From positions 1 to 22,130 of IMG/VR virus record IMGVR_UViG_3300042938_000870: 22,130 bases of DNA; one strand, written 5' to 3'. The notes below the pieces were generated by a model, which saw only the letters and a list, made by a program, of their open reading frames with translations, did not search any database and had not been told where the DNA came from. Source of the stretch: a virus. A program made the translations under genes and the position numbers. Numbering within the stretch: the stretch's first letter is position 1; each line of letters starts with the position of its first letter. Shown here piece after piece: positions 1-7,274 of this stretch.

Positions 1-50
1 ATCTGCCGCAGACGTCGCACGTTAAGTACTTCATCGGCGGCGCTTCCTAG
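1..50 (+). CDS. C-terminal end of an upstream gene (partial)
   Basis: The frame with codons starting at position 3 is open from the window edge and ends in TAG at 48-50, giving the tail LPQTSHVKYFIGGAS. It stops just before a strong hairpin, as expected for the last codons of a gene. From its place ahead of the connector genes it could be the end of a capsid or other head gene, but sixteen codons are too few to identify it. A second frame is also open here but runs on into the hairpin, which makes it a poorer choice. Confidence 0.5.
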   Translation, partial: LPQTSHVKYFIGGAS

Positions 51-66
51 TAATACCCTCTCTACC

Positions 67-114
67 CCTAATCGGGGCTCCGTATTTATCGCAGGGTGCG
101 GAGCCCCGATTAGG
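67..114 (+). terminator. Strong hairpin, probable terminator
   Basis: A perfect 16-bp inverted repeat: left arm 67-82 (CCTAATCGGGGCTCCG), right arm 99-114, loop of 16 nt. It follows the stop codon at 48-50 and precedes the ribosome binding site of the next gene (GAAAGGA, about 125-131). There is no run of T after it, so it may be a terminator of the T-poor kind common in actinobacteria, or an mRNA 3'-end stabiliser separating a highly expressed head gene from the glycan genes. Confidence 0.7.
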
Positions 115-137
115 TCTCACCTGCGAAAGGATCTGCG

Positions 138-1346
138 ATGTCGAACAAACGCAAGCCAAGTAAGCCGCTGAAGAAGCGAAGTGAATCTAGGGCGATTCTC
201 TGGAATTCAAATAGCCCGTGGGCTAGAACCGGCTACGGTGCGCAGACTGCGCAAACGATTACGAGACTGCAAGCAGCGGGGCATCATGTCGCTGTCTCTT
301 CTAATTATGGTTTAGAGGGAACTACCCTTGATTGGCATGGAGTTAGGCAGTATCCGCGCGGATTCGATATGCACTCCAATGATGTTGTGGTAGCGAACTA
401 TCACGCTTGGAGGCATGAGCACTCAGGCCTAGATCCTCTGCTCATCACTCTTTACGATGTCTACATCTTCAAGGGTTCTCAGTGGGACGACGTAGAACAG
501 ATAGCGTCATGGGTTCCTATCGATCATTCGCCGGTTCCTCCAGATGTTGCGGCCTGGTGCAAGCGCCCGAACGTTACTCCTATAGCGATGAGCCGCTTTG
601 GTGAAGCGATGCTCAATAACGCTGACATTGAATGTCTCTATGTTCCGCACGCTATTGAAAAGATCTTCAAGCCTACTGAGTCCATTAACGCAGGCGGTAA
701 GGATCTCACCGGGCGCGAGTTCATGGGTATTGCTGAAGATCGTTTCGTATTCGGAATGGTCAGCGCGAACAAAGGCGCTTACCCTCCTCGCAAGGCTTTT
801 CCTGAAACCTTCCTAGCTTTCTCTATGTTCGCTAAGCATCATGAAGATGCAGTGCTCTACATCCATACGGAGGATCGCGGAGGTATGGGAGGAATCAACC
901 TGCGCGAGCTTGCTGCCGCGTGCGGGATTCCTGATCATCAAATCGTGTTCGTTGATCAGTACGTTTATCGCTCAGGTATCGGTAATGATCTCCTCGCTGC
1001 GATCTACAGCGCTATGGATACGTTGCTCATTTGTTCTATGGGCGAAGGGTTCGGTGTTCCTCAGATTGAGGCGCAGGCCTGCGGAACTCCGGTCATCTGC
1101 ACGAATGCGAGCGCATCTCCTGAGCTTCTCGGCGATGGCTGGCTAGTGGAGGGGCAACCGTTTTGGGATTCTCCGCAGCGCGCTTGGATGATCACGCCTG
1201 GCGTTCCTTCCATCATTGAAGCGATGGAAGCGGCTTACGCTCGGGGCCGTGGGAGATCTCAGGTAGCGCAAGACTTCGTGGCGCAGTACGGCGCGGATTT
1301 CGTCTTTGATAATTATTGGTTGCCAGCGATGGAGGCTCTGCGGTGA
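138..1346 (+). CDS. Glycosyltransferase, GT4-like (group 1)
   Basis: Probably transfers a sugar from a nucleotide-sugar donor to a phage protein or host glycan. The protein has 402 residues with a basic N-terminus, a glycine-containing loop (TGYG, residues 31-34) where GT-B enzymes bind the donor or acceptor, and a C-terminal Rossmann half with the E-x7-E pattern at E303 and E311 (EGFGVPQIE), the signature of retaining GT4 enzymes, followed by ACGTPVICT. The ATG has a GAAAGGA ribosome binding site. Its last bases overlap the next glycosyltransferase gene, so the two are probably translated together. The class is well supported; the sugar and acceptor cannot be read from the sequence. Confidence 0.85.
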   Translation: MSNKRKPSKPLKKRSESRAILWNSNSPWARTGYGAQTAQTITRLQAAGHHVAVSSNYGLEGTTLDWHGVRQYPRGFDMHSNDVVVANYHAWRHEHSGLDPLLITLYDVYIFKGSQWDDVEQIASWVPIDHSPVPPDVAAWCKRPNVTPIAMSRFGEAMLNNADIECLYVPHAIEKIFKPTESINAGGKDLTGREFMGIAEDRFVFGMVSANKGAYPPRKAFPETFLAFSMFAKHHEDAVLYIHTEDRGGMGGINLRELAAACGIPDHQIVFVDQYVYRSGIGNDLLAAIYSAMDTLLICSMGEGFGVPQIEAQACGTPVICTNASASPELLGDGWLVEGQPFWDSPQRAWMITPGVPSIIEAMEAAYARGRGRSQVAQDFVAQYGADFVFDNYWLPAMEALR

Positions 1347-1981
1347 TCCCTTGCATGATCGTTCCAATTCTCAAGGGGCCAGAGATCCTCTACAGGATGC
1401 TGGACACAATCGACTATCCGATTCGTAAGCTGATCATCATTGACAATGGGGACGCGCTCACTACTTCTACCGGATGGCCGATAGATCACGTTCAGTCAAC
1501 GAAGGTAATCAAGATGCCTGCGAATCTTGGCGTGGCAGGATCTTGGAATCTAGGCATTAAGGCTGACCCGTTTTCCCCTTGGTGGCTGATTGCCAACTAT
1601 GACGTTGAATGGCCCGCAGGATCGCTGAGAGCGTTCTATGAGCAGGCTGGAGAGGGAATCATGCTCGCTCAGTCTCCGCAGCCATGGAGTGCCTTTGCGC
1701 TCTCTGAGGATGCCGTGAAGCGCATCGGGCTATTTGATGAAGGCTTTCATCCTGCCTACTTTGAAGACAACGACTATGAACTACGCGCGATGCTGGAAGG
1801 AGTGAAGATCACTCGCTCTCAGATCCCCATCATTCATCACAATTCTTCGACGCTTCAATACTTCGGCGAGCGCAATAACGCTACCTTCGCTAGTAACTCT
1901 GACTATTGGCAGAGGAAGCGAGAGAAGCCGAACGAAGGCGGCTGGAGTCTTGAGCGAAGGCGAGTGAATTCGTGGGATTAA
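1343..1981 (+). CDS. Glycosyltransferase, GT2-like
   Basis: I take the GTG at 1343, which overlaps the preceding stop (GTGA), because GGAGG at 1331-1335 is correctly spaced and the protein then begins with the strand of a GT-A fold (IPCMIVPIL). An in-frame ATG at 1316 would overlap the previous gene by 31 nt and adds unrelated residues. The 212-residue product has the GT2 layout: N-terminal nucleotide-binding strand ending IIIDNGD, then LGVAGSWNLGI, then a central acidic motif (NYDVEW) where the metal-binding DxD normally sits, and the FDEGFHPAYFEDNDYELR segment typical of GT2 C-terminal halves. Acceptor unknown; it probably works with the neighbouring genes. Confidence 0.8.
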   Translation: MIPCMIVPILKGPEILYRMLDTIDYPIRKLIIIDNGDALTTSTGWPIDHVQSTKVIKMPANLGVAGSWNLGIKADPFSPWWLIANYDVEWPAGSLRAFYEQAGEGIMLAQSPQPWSAFALSEDAVKRIGLFDEGFHPAYFEDNDYELRAMLEGVKITRSQIPIIHHNSSTLQYFGERNNATFASNSDYWQRKREKPNEGGWSLERRRVNSWD

Positions 1982-2640
1982 TGGCTGAGCAGTACACAGA
2001 CTTTAAGCGTAGGCATCAGGGAGAAACGATCTACGTTGTTGGCTCTGGCGCGACACTTGATCATGTACCGCGAGGATTCTTCAATGACAAAACTACCGTT
2101 TGCATTAATCGCGCAGGAGAAGCGCTCGGGCTTAAAGACTTCTATTCAGTGACTCACTACCATCTAGACGCTCATATTCTCGCTGATGCTCGCCCTGATC
2201 TGCCGGTGATCGTTCCGATGGTGGAGCAAGGTATTGGGTATCCAGCGAAGACTAGGCCTACTCAGATGAACGTCTTTTTCGTGCAGACAAACCCGCAGAT
2301 GTTTTCACAGTTTGATACTGCTGAGCACTGGCCGACTCATGATGATCATCTAGTTTGCGGCCCTACCTCGCTTCATATGGGGATGCACTTTGCGGCGTAT
2401 CTTGGAGCGAAGTTCATCATCCTTGCTGGCGCTGATTGCGGGATCTTGGATGAGCGAGACGCAATCGAAGGATACGCGCCAGGCGATCCCAAGCCTTACC
2501 CGGTTTGGGAGCAGCAATTGCCAAAGGTGGCAAAGAAACTGCGATCAATGGGCGTAGGAGTGATGTCCCTTAATCCGTTCGTGAATCTGACACTAGAGGG
2601 GCATTCGTTTCGCTCTCCTTCTGTCAGCATCAATTGCTAG
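1981..2640 (+). CDS. DUF115/MptE-like protein of a glycan cassette
   Basis: The start ATG shares its first base with the preceding TAA (TAATG); a GTG nine bases upstream is less likely. The 219-residue protein opens with IYVVGSGATLDHVP and TVCINRAG, the phosphate-binding and following strand seen in DUF115 (6-hydroxymethylpterin pyrophosphokinase MptE-like) proteins and in GT42-like sialyltransferases. It later has GPTSLHMGMHFAAYLGAKFIILAGADCG, also typical of that fold. Such genes are often next to glycosyltransferases in flagellin or phage modification loci, and here it closes a three-gene set with 1-4 nt overlaps. Its exact reaction is not known; transfer or activation of a sugar is an inference from context. 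Confidence 0.65.
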   Translation: MAEQYTDFKRRHQGETIYVVGSGATLDHVPRGFFNDKTTVCINRAGEALGLKDFYSVTHYHLDAHILADARPDLPVIVPMVEQGIGYPAKTRPTQMNVFFVQTNPQMFSQFDTAEHWPTHDDHLVCGPTSLHMGMHFAAYLGAKFIILAGADCGILDERDAIEGYAPGDPKPYPVWEQQLPKVAKKLRSMGVGVMSLNPFVNLTLEGHSFRSPSVSINC

Positions 2641-2683
2641 AAATGTTGGGTAGAATGATCGAATACCTGCGGAAAGGATCGGC

Positions 2684-3280
2684 ATGAGCCTTTATGCGAG
2701 TACTGCGCAGATCAAAGCTGCGCTGCGCATTACTGATTCCGTAGATGACTCGCTGATCAATATGGCCGGATCTGCGGCATCAGATCTCATTGATGGTTAC
2801 TGCGGTCGAACCTTTGGAACGTCGGGAACGATTACGCGCGTCTTCTCCCCGGCTGATGAGTATGTGATCCAGATTGATGATCTCGCAGGAACAGCCGTAA
2901 CGATCACTTCCTCCACCGGCGCGGATGGAGTCTTCGACGTAACGTGGAAGACGACTGACTATCAGCTAGAGCCGCTCAATGGAGTAAGCAACGGCCAGAC
3001 CGTGCCATATACGCGAATCAGGGCCATTGAAGACTATTTGTGGCCCGCTGCGGGTGGAGAGGCTACCGTGAGAGTTACGGGCGTATACGGCTTCCCTGCT
3101 GTTCCTATCGTTGTGACTCAGGCGGCTGTCCTGCAAGGCTCAAGAATTTTCACCAGACTCCAGAGCCCGCTCGGGGTCGCAGGCTTTAATGAACTTGGAG
3201 TCGTCCGCGTGACGAGAGCGCTAGATCCTGACGTAGCGCAACTAGTAGAGCCTTACCGCAGGATGGTCGGCATCGCATGA
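2684..3280 (+). CDS. Head-tail connector (gp6-like adaptor)
   Basis: Probably forms the adaptor ring under the portal. The 198-residue protein starts MSLYASTAQIKAALRITDSVDDSLINMAGSAASDLIDGYCGRTF by the reading of its codons, which is the helical N-terminal pattern of HK97 gp6/SPP1 gp15-like connectors: alternating helices ending in a short YCGRTF-type motif. The GGAAAGGA ribosome binding site is at about 2671-2678. The gene restarts the structural operon after the glycan cassette and overlaps the next gene by four bases (ATGA). The family call rests on the N-terminal pattern and position. Confidence 0.7.
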   Translation: MSLYASTAQIKAALRITDSVDDSLINMAGSAASDLIDGYCGRTFGTSGTITRVFSPADEYVIQIDDLAGTAVTITSSTGADGVFDVTWKTTDYQLEPLNGVSNGQTVPYTRIRAIEDYLWPAAGGEATVRVTGVYGFPAVPIVVTQAAVLQGSRIFTRLQSPLGVAGFNELGVVRVTRALDPDVAQLVEPYRRMVGIA

Positions 3281-3684
3281 CGGTAACTATTGGAACGCTC
3301 AGAACGGGGATCGCTACCAACCTGGCAACGATCAGCGGCCTGCGAACATCAGCGACTGTTCCAGATGCGCCGACTCCTCCGCAGGCTGTCGTCATTCCTT
3401 CCACAATCACATATGACCGGGCGTTTCGTCGCGGCCTAGATCAATACGAATTCGTTGTAACGGTGATCGTTGGACGCGCCTCTGATCGAAATGCTCAGGC
3501 CTCTATAGATGCCTACTGCAATCCGATCGGGGCATCATCCATTAAGACTGCGATTGAGTCTGACCGGACGCTCGGCGGCATCGCTCAATCCCTGCACGTT
3601 ACGGAAATGCTTTCGTACGCTTCAACGTCCATAGGGGATACGATTTATCTCACTGCGGACTTTTCAGTAACCGTCTACGCATAA
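3277..3684 (+). CDS. Probable tail terminator protein
   Basis: A 135-residue protein starting at an ATG that overlaps the connector stop. It has an alpha/beta composition with an N-terminal helix (IGTLRTGIATNLATISGLRT), a proline-rich turn (PDAPTPPQAVV), and strands YEFVVTVIVG and YLTADFSVTVYA, like small tail terminator/completion proteins of siphoviruses. The order connector, tail terminator, major tail protein is the usual one, and this gene fills that slot. No catalytic motif is expected. Confidence comes mainly from size and gene order. Confidence 0.6.
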   Translation: MTVTIGTLRTGIATNLATISGLRTSATVPDAPTPPQAVVIPSTITYDRAFRRGLDQYEFVVTVIVGRASDRNAQASIDAYCNPIGASSIKTAIESDRTLGGIAQSLHVTEMLSYASTSIGDTIYLTADFSVTVYA

Positions 3685-3698
3685 AGGAGTAAGGAACA

Positions 3699-4106
3699 AT
3701 GCCTAAATTCGTTGCGATTGATTATAAGGTAACCATTAACGGGACGGATTTTTCTAGTTCCATTAACTCCGTCGATCTGTCGATTGAATCAGCAGAAGTA
3801 GAGACAACCGCTTTCGGCTCTACTTTTACTACGCGCGTGGGCGGTTTGAAAAGCGCGAGCATCACGCTGGACTTCCATCAGGATTTTGGCTCGGCGTCCG
3901 TTGATAGCGTTTTATTTCCGCTCCTGAACAGCCTTGCCACGGTCGTGATCGTTCCTACTTCTGGCACTGTCTCTGCAACGAACCCGAGCTACACGGCGGT
4001 TTGCTTGGTCAATCAGTATCAGCCATTCGCTAGCGCTGTTGGAGATCTTGCAACGCTCTCGGTTACCTGGCCGACTTCGGGCACTGTCGTTCGCGCAACA
4101 ACTTAA
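3699..4106 (+). CDS. Major tail (tube) protein
   Basis: A 135-residue protein with a ribosome binding site AAAGGAG at about 3683-3689. It is rich in beta strands, with VTINGTDFSSSINSVDLSIESAEVETTAFGSTF and a GGLKSASITLDFHQDF stretch of codons that match the beta-sandwich tail tube proteins of actinobacterial siphoviruses, where a 'defined in the first strand, then E-x-x-T-T-x-F-G-S' pattern is common. It lies between the tail terminator and the chaperone genes. It would polymerise into the tail tube around the tape measure. Confidence 0.8.
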   Translation: MPKFVAIDYKVTINGTDFSSSINSVDLSIESAEVETTAFGSTFTTRVGGLKSASITLDFHQDFGSASVDSVLFPLLNSLATVVIVPTSGTVSATNPSYTAVCLVNQYQPFASAVGDLATLSVTWPTSGTVVRATT

Positions 4107-4120
4107 GGAAGGTTCCTGCG

Positions 4121-4453
4121 ATGATTAATAGAATTCCGCTAGAAGTCACATATGCAGATTCGCGAGTAGATCACGTTCTCTGTACCGGCGCGGACACTAT
4201 TGCGTTTGAGCGTGCCTACGATCTGCCTACGAACAAAATAGGCGAGCGTCTGGAATATATGTGGTTTCTTGCTTGGGCTTGCTTGAATCGAACGAAGCGC
4301 GTCAATCTTCCTTTTGAGGATTGGATGGCTACGGTCGATCAGGTGGCAGATGATGAAAGCGCAGGGCCGACAGAGATCCTCCCTTTGGAGAGTCCAGCAG
4401 TCACTTCATCGTCTGCCACCTTGCCTACGAATACGGACTCGCTCCTTCTGTAA
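4121..4453 (+). CDS. Tail assembly chaperone, short (zero-frame) form
   Basis: A 110-residue protein starting at ATG 4121 after an AAGGAAGG site. It lies exactly between the major tail protein and the tape measure region, where siphoviruses encode the chaperone pair that coats the tape measure during tail assembly (lambda G and GT). The N-terminal part (IPLEVTYADSRVDHVL, AFERAYDLP, EYMWFLAWACLNR) looks like a tail assembly chaperone. The last 21 residues, after the slippery site, are Ser/Thr-rich and look non-conserved, as is usual for the unshifted form. Confidence 0.8.
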   Translation: MINRIPLEVTYADSRVDHVLCTGADTIAFERAYDLPTNKIGERLEYMWFLAWACLNRTKRVNLPFEDWMATVDQVADDESAGPTEILPLESPAVTSSSATLPTNTDSLLL

Positions 4454-4545
4454 TCTTGGAGGAGTCAGATCGTATGCAAATCACCATGCTTCGTTACCTG
4501 CGGTGGAGACATACAGAGCAAGCGTCAGCGCAGAGGAAGCGATAG
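4121..4545 (+). CDS. Tail assembly chaperone, long form by -1 frameshift
   Basis: The -1 frame is open from 4357 to the TAG at 4543-4545. Slipping at CCCTTTG (4381-4387) joins 89 zero-frame codons to 52 codons of the -1 frame for a 141-residue product. The -1 part reads like a real protein: HFIVCHLAYEYGLAPSV, then ILEESDRMQITMLRYLRWRH, a pattern found in the T half of actinophage chaperones. It also fills the gap between 4453 and the next start at 4549, leaving only three spare bases. The longer form would bind the tape measure and be made at low ratio. Peptide evidence for the fusion is lacking. Confidence 0.8.
4381..4387 (+). promoter_or_regulatory. -1 ribosomal frameshift slippery site CCCTTTG
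   Basis: In the zero frame the bases read C CCT TTG, a perfect X XXY YYZ heptamer: after a one-base backward slip the two tRNAs re-pair with CCC and TTT. It lies within the only stretch where the two chaperone frames overlap (after the -1 frame stops at 4351-4356). Confidence 0.8.
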
Positions 4546-4548
4546 CGA

Positions 4549-5109
4549 ATGGTGATGAAGGCTCAGGTTACGGGCGAGCAGCGGACGATCAAGCTGTTAG
4601 AGCGCTTTGATCGTGAGGCCTATAACGAAATTGCTAAGGGCTTCCGTAAGGCTGGCGAGAAGGTTCGGGATGAAGCGCGCATTCAGACTCCTTCCGGTAA
4701 CGCTCTGAGTAATTGGGGCCGATGGGTAGCGGTTGACCGTGGGCGGGATCTCGGCTTTACCGGGACGCGCGTTCGTTCCAAGATTCGAGTGAGCCTCTCG
4801 CAGGATCAGCGGAAATGGGGCAAGAATCTCTATATGGTGAAGATCGTCACGATGGATTGGGGCGGTGCTGTCTTCGCTTTGGCCGGGACGAATGAGGTTA
4901 AAAAGAAGTCAAGGAACCCGAACCCTAAGGGCCGCACCTTCGGCGCAAATCTACAGAAGAAATACGAACGCGAGGCAGGGACAGCGAGAGGGCCGCGCGG
5001 TTTGCTTTATGCAGTGATGACGAAGGGGCCGGACGCGCGCAAGGATCTTGAGCGCGTAATGGATCAGGCAACTGCCTACGCTGAGCGCATCATCAATAGG
5101 GGGGCATGA
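4549..5109 (+). CDS. HK97 gp10-like minor tail/completion protein
   Basis: A 186-residue basic protein. The ATG is preceded by AGAGGAAG (about 4533-4540), which lies within the end of the frameshifted chaperone reading frame. The N-terminal helix (YNEIAKGFRKAGEKVRDEARIQTPSG) and following NWGRW stretch resemble HK97 gp10-like proteins, which help join head and tail or finish the tail. In most siphoviruses such a gene is upstream of the major tail protein; here it sits between chaperone and tape measure, so it could instead be a distinct actinophage minor tail protein. It overlaps the tape measure gene by four bases (ATGA). Confidence 0.55.
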   Translation: MVMKAQVTGEQRTIKLLERFDREAYNEIAKGFRKAGEKVRDEARIQTPSGNALSNWGRWVAVDRGRDLGFTGTRVRSKIRVSLSQDQRKWGKNLYMVKIVTMDWGGAVFALAGTNEVKKKSRNPNPKGRTFGANLQKKYEREAGTARGPRGLLYAVMTKGPDARKDLERVMDQATAYAERIINRGA

Positions 5110-7274
5110 TGGCTCGCGGTGCTATCTCCGTTCAGATCACGGGCGATTACAACAACCGAGACGTTAAGCGCGCCATCGCTGATCTACAACTATTGGAGAA
5201 GCAAGGCGGCGTGGCTGCCGCAGGCATGTCGAAGATGTCCGGTGTCGCTGCTGGAATGGGCGCGGCTGTCGGCTTGGCTGCGATCGAGGCTGTTCAGGCA
5301 GGCGCTCGAATGGCTCTTGAATTCGGCGTTAACGGAGTCAAGGCATTCCTAGACGATGAGGCAGCTGCCGCAAAGCTTGCTAGGACGATGAGCAATCTCG
5401 GGCTTGAAGGTGCTACGGCTGCGGTAGAAGCAAATATAGACAGTCTCCAGCGGCAGACTGGAATAGTCGATGACATTCTGAGGCCAAGTTTTGATCGCCT
5501 AGTGAGATCGGTAGGCGACGTTTCCGAGGCAAACAGACTCCTTGCACTCAGTGCTGATATTGCCGGTGGCACGGGCCGTTCCTTGGAATCTGTAACGATG
5601 GCGCTCGGCAGGGCATACGACGGGAATACGGGCGGGCTGTCACGGCTTGGGGCTGGCCTTGATAAGGCGACGCTGAAGACCGGCGATATGGACCTGATCA
5701 CTCAGAAGCTCGCTGACACGTTCGGCGGCCAGGCAGCGGTCAAGGCTGCAACCTTCCAAGGTCAGCTTGATCGGGTATCGGTCGCATTCGGCGAACTTCA
5801 AGAATCCTTCGGGCGCGGGTTCATGGCCGGAGTCGTATCTGGTTTCGATGATTCCAAGACGGCGGCAGATTCTTTAAGCGGAGCAATCAAGCTGCTAGAA
5901 CCGACGTTCTATGAACTAGGCAAGCAAATAGGCGGTGTTGTCCAGTACATCCCGCAGTTCATCGCCGGTATCAAGGTAATCATCAATGGAATGACAGTCG
6001 TTCGTGAGACAACGTATCTTGCGGTGAAGGCTCTCATCGCATTGAATCAGGCACGGCAGTTTGACTTCTCAGGAGCATTCAAGACCCTTCAGGACGGCGC
6101 AGGGCGAGTAACTACATCGTTCGGGGCCATGCTCGAAGCCGGGGCGAACGTTGCCGGGCTGACGTTTGAGAAGCCATTGACGGGCGCTCAGCGATTGGCA
6201 ATTGCTTCTGAAGCGGCGCGCGACAACGTGGCCGCTCTGCGATACGAATCCGGTACGGCGGCTAGTGCGCTGGATTTGGGCGCTGAATCTGCCAATAAGT
6301 TTGCTGGCGGCGCTAGCAAGGCTACAGAGGAATCTAAGAAGCTCGCTGCTGCTCAGAAACTTATTGCCGACGCAATTAGTTCGGCGCAGACTGTCGTGAA
6401 TACTGCTATTGAAGATTTCAACAAATATAAGACGAAGATCGCTGAAGGAGTGTTCGCCGGATTCGACTTTTCTGCCGCGCTAGATGTGGTGAAGGAGAAG
6501 GGAACGAATCTCATTGATGTTCTGGTAGCGCAGGCTGAGCGCGCTTCAGAGTTCGGGCGCAAGATGAGTCAGCTTCTCGCAGCCGGTTTGAATCGCACTA
6601 GTTATGAGCAAGTCATCGCCTTAGGCGCAGAGCGCGGAGTTGATGTCGCTGATGCGTTTATTAAGGGAAACATCAGCGAGAATATTAAGCGCGTCAATGA
6701 TGCTGCTAGCGGGGCTATAGCGGTCGCTGACGGGGTAGGCGCTCAGTCTGCTACCGCATTCATGCAGGCTGGAATAGACATGGCCGTAGCCCTTGTGAAG
6801 GGTCTTCTTGCGGCTCTCGGTGCGAAGGGCAAGGGCAGGCGCGCGCTGGAGGCGATGATGGATGAACTTGCTTCAGCGATGAGCAGGAATGCGAATATCT
6901 CCATGACTGTTACGGGGCCGGGCGGCGCTACTGCTACTAGCGAGGCTCCTAGTCCTGGGCCTTCTGCGATCAATGATTTCTTGGCCGGTGGAGTCGTCGG
7001 TTCTGATTACACGTTTCCTGGCTTCAGCCTCTCAGGCTTCGCTAACGGCGGCCCGGTGATGGGTGGTAGGCCTATCGTCGTCGGCGAGAAGGGGCCAGAA
7101 CTTTTCGTGCCGGGCAGTAATGGCGGCATCATTCCTAATCATGCGATGGGCGGCAATTCCTACTCAATAACCGTTCAGGCCGGAGTCGGAGATCCTCGCG
7201 CTATCGGTCAGCAGATCGTGGAATACATCAAACGCTTTGAGCAGGCTTCCGGCCCGGCATTCGTGGCAGCATGA
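5106..7274 (+). CDS. Tape measure protein
   Basis: The longest gene in the window (722 residues), directly after the chaperones. It begins with an actinophage-type start (ISVQITGDYNNRDVKRAIADL), continues with an Ala/Gly-rich hydrophobic stretch (about residues 38-70), long helical regions, and ends with the glycine-rich motif GGRPIVVGEKGPELFVPGS that is widespread at tape measure C-termini. At about 1.5 angstrom per residue the tail would be roughly 100 nm. A second ATG three bases downstream (5109) is an alternative start. No lytic or peptidase motif was noticed inside it. The protein sits in the tail lumen and sets tail length. Confidence 0.9.
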   Translation: MMARGAISVQITGDYNNRDVKRAIADLQLLEKQGGVAAAGMSKMSGVAAGMGAAVGLAAIEAVQAGARMALEFGVNGVKAFLDDEAAAAKLARTMSNLGLEGATAAVEANIDSLQRQTGIVDDILRPSFDRLVRSVGDVSEANRLLALSADIAGGTGRSLESVTMALGRAYDGNTGGLSRLGAGLDKATLKTGDMDLITQKLADTFGGQAAVKAATFQGQLDRVSVAFGELQESFGRGFMAGVVSGFDDSKTAADSLSGAIKLLEPTFYELGKQIGGVVQYIPQFIAGIKVIINGMTVVRETTYLAVKALIALNQARQFDFSGAFKTLQDGAGRVTTSFGAMLEAGANVAGLTFEKPLTGAQRLAIASEAARDNVAALRYESGTAASALDLGAESANKFAGGASKATEESKKLAAAQKLIADAISSAQTVVNTAIEDFNKYKTKIAEGVFAGFDFSAALDVVKEKGTNLIDVLVAQAERASEFGRKMSQLLAAGLNRTSYEQVIALGAERGVDVADAFIKGNISENIKRVNDAASGAIAVADGVGAQSATAFMQAGIDMAVALVKGLLAALGAKGKGRRALEAMMDELASAMSRNANISMTVTGPGGATATSEAPSPGPSAINDFLAGGVVGSDYTFPGFSLSGFANGGPVMGGRPIVVGEKGPELFVPGSNGGIIPNHAMGGNSYSITVQAGVGDPRAIGQQIVEYIKRFEQASGPAFVAA

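Noticed and set aside
4314-4610. A 98-codon plus-strand frame overlapping the chaperone gene.
   Set aside because: It is in the third frame, not the frameshift frame, crosses into the gp10-like gene, and its sequence is not protein-like; the -1 frame ending at 4545 explains the region better.
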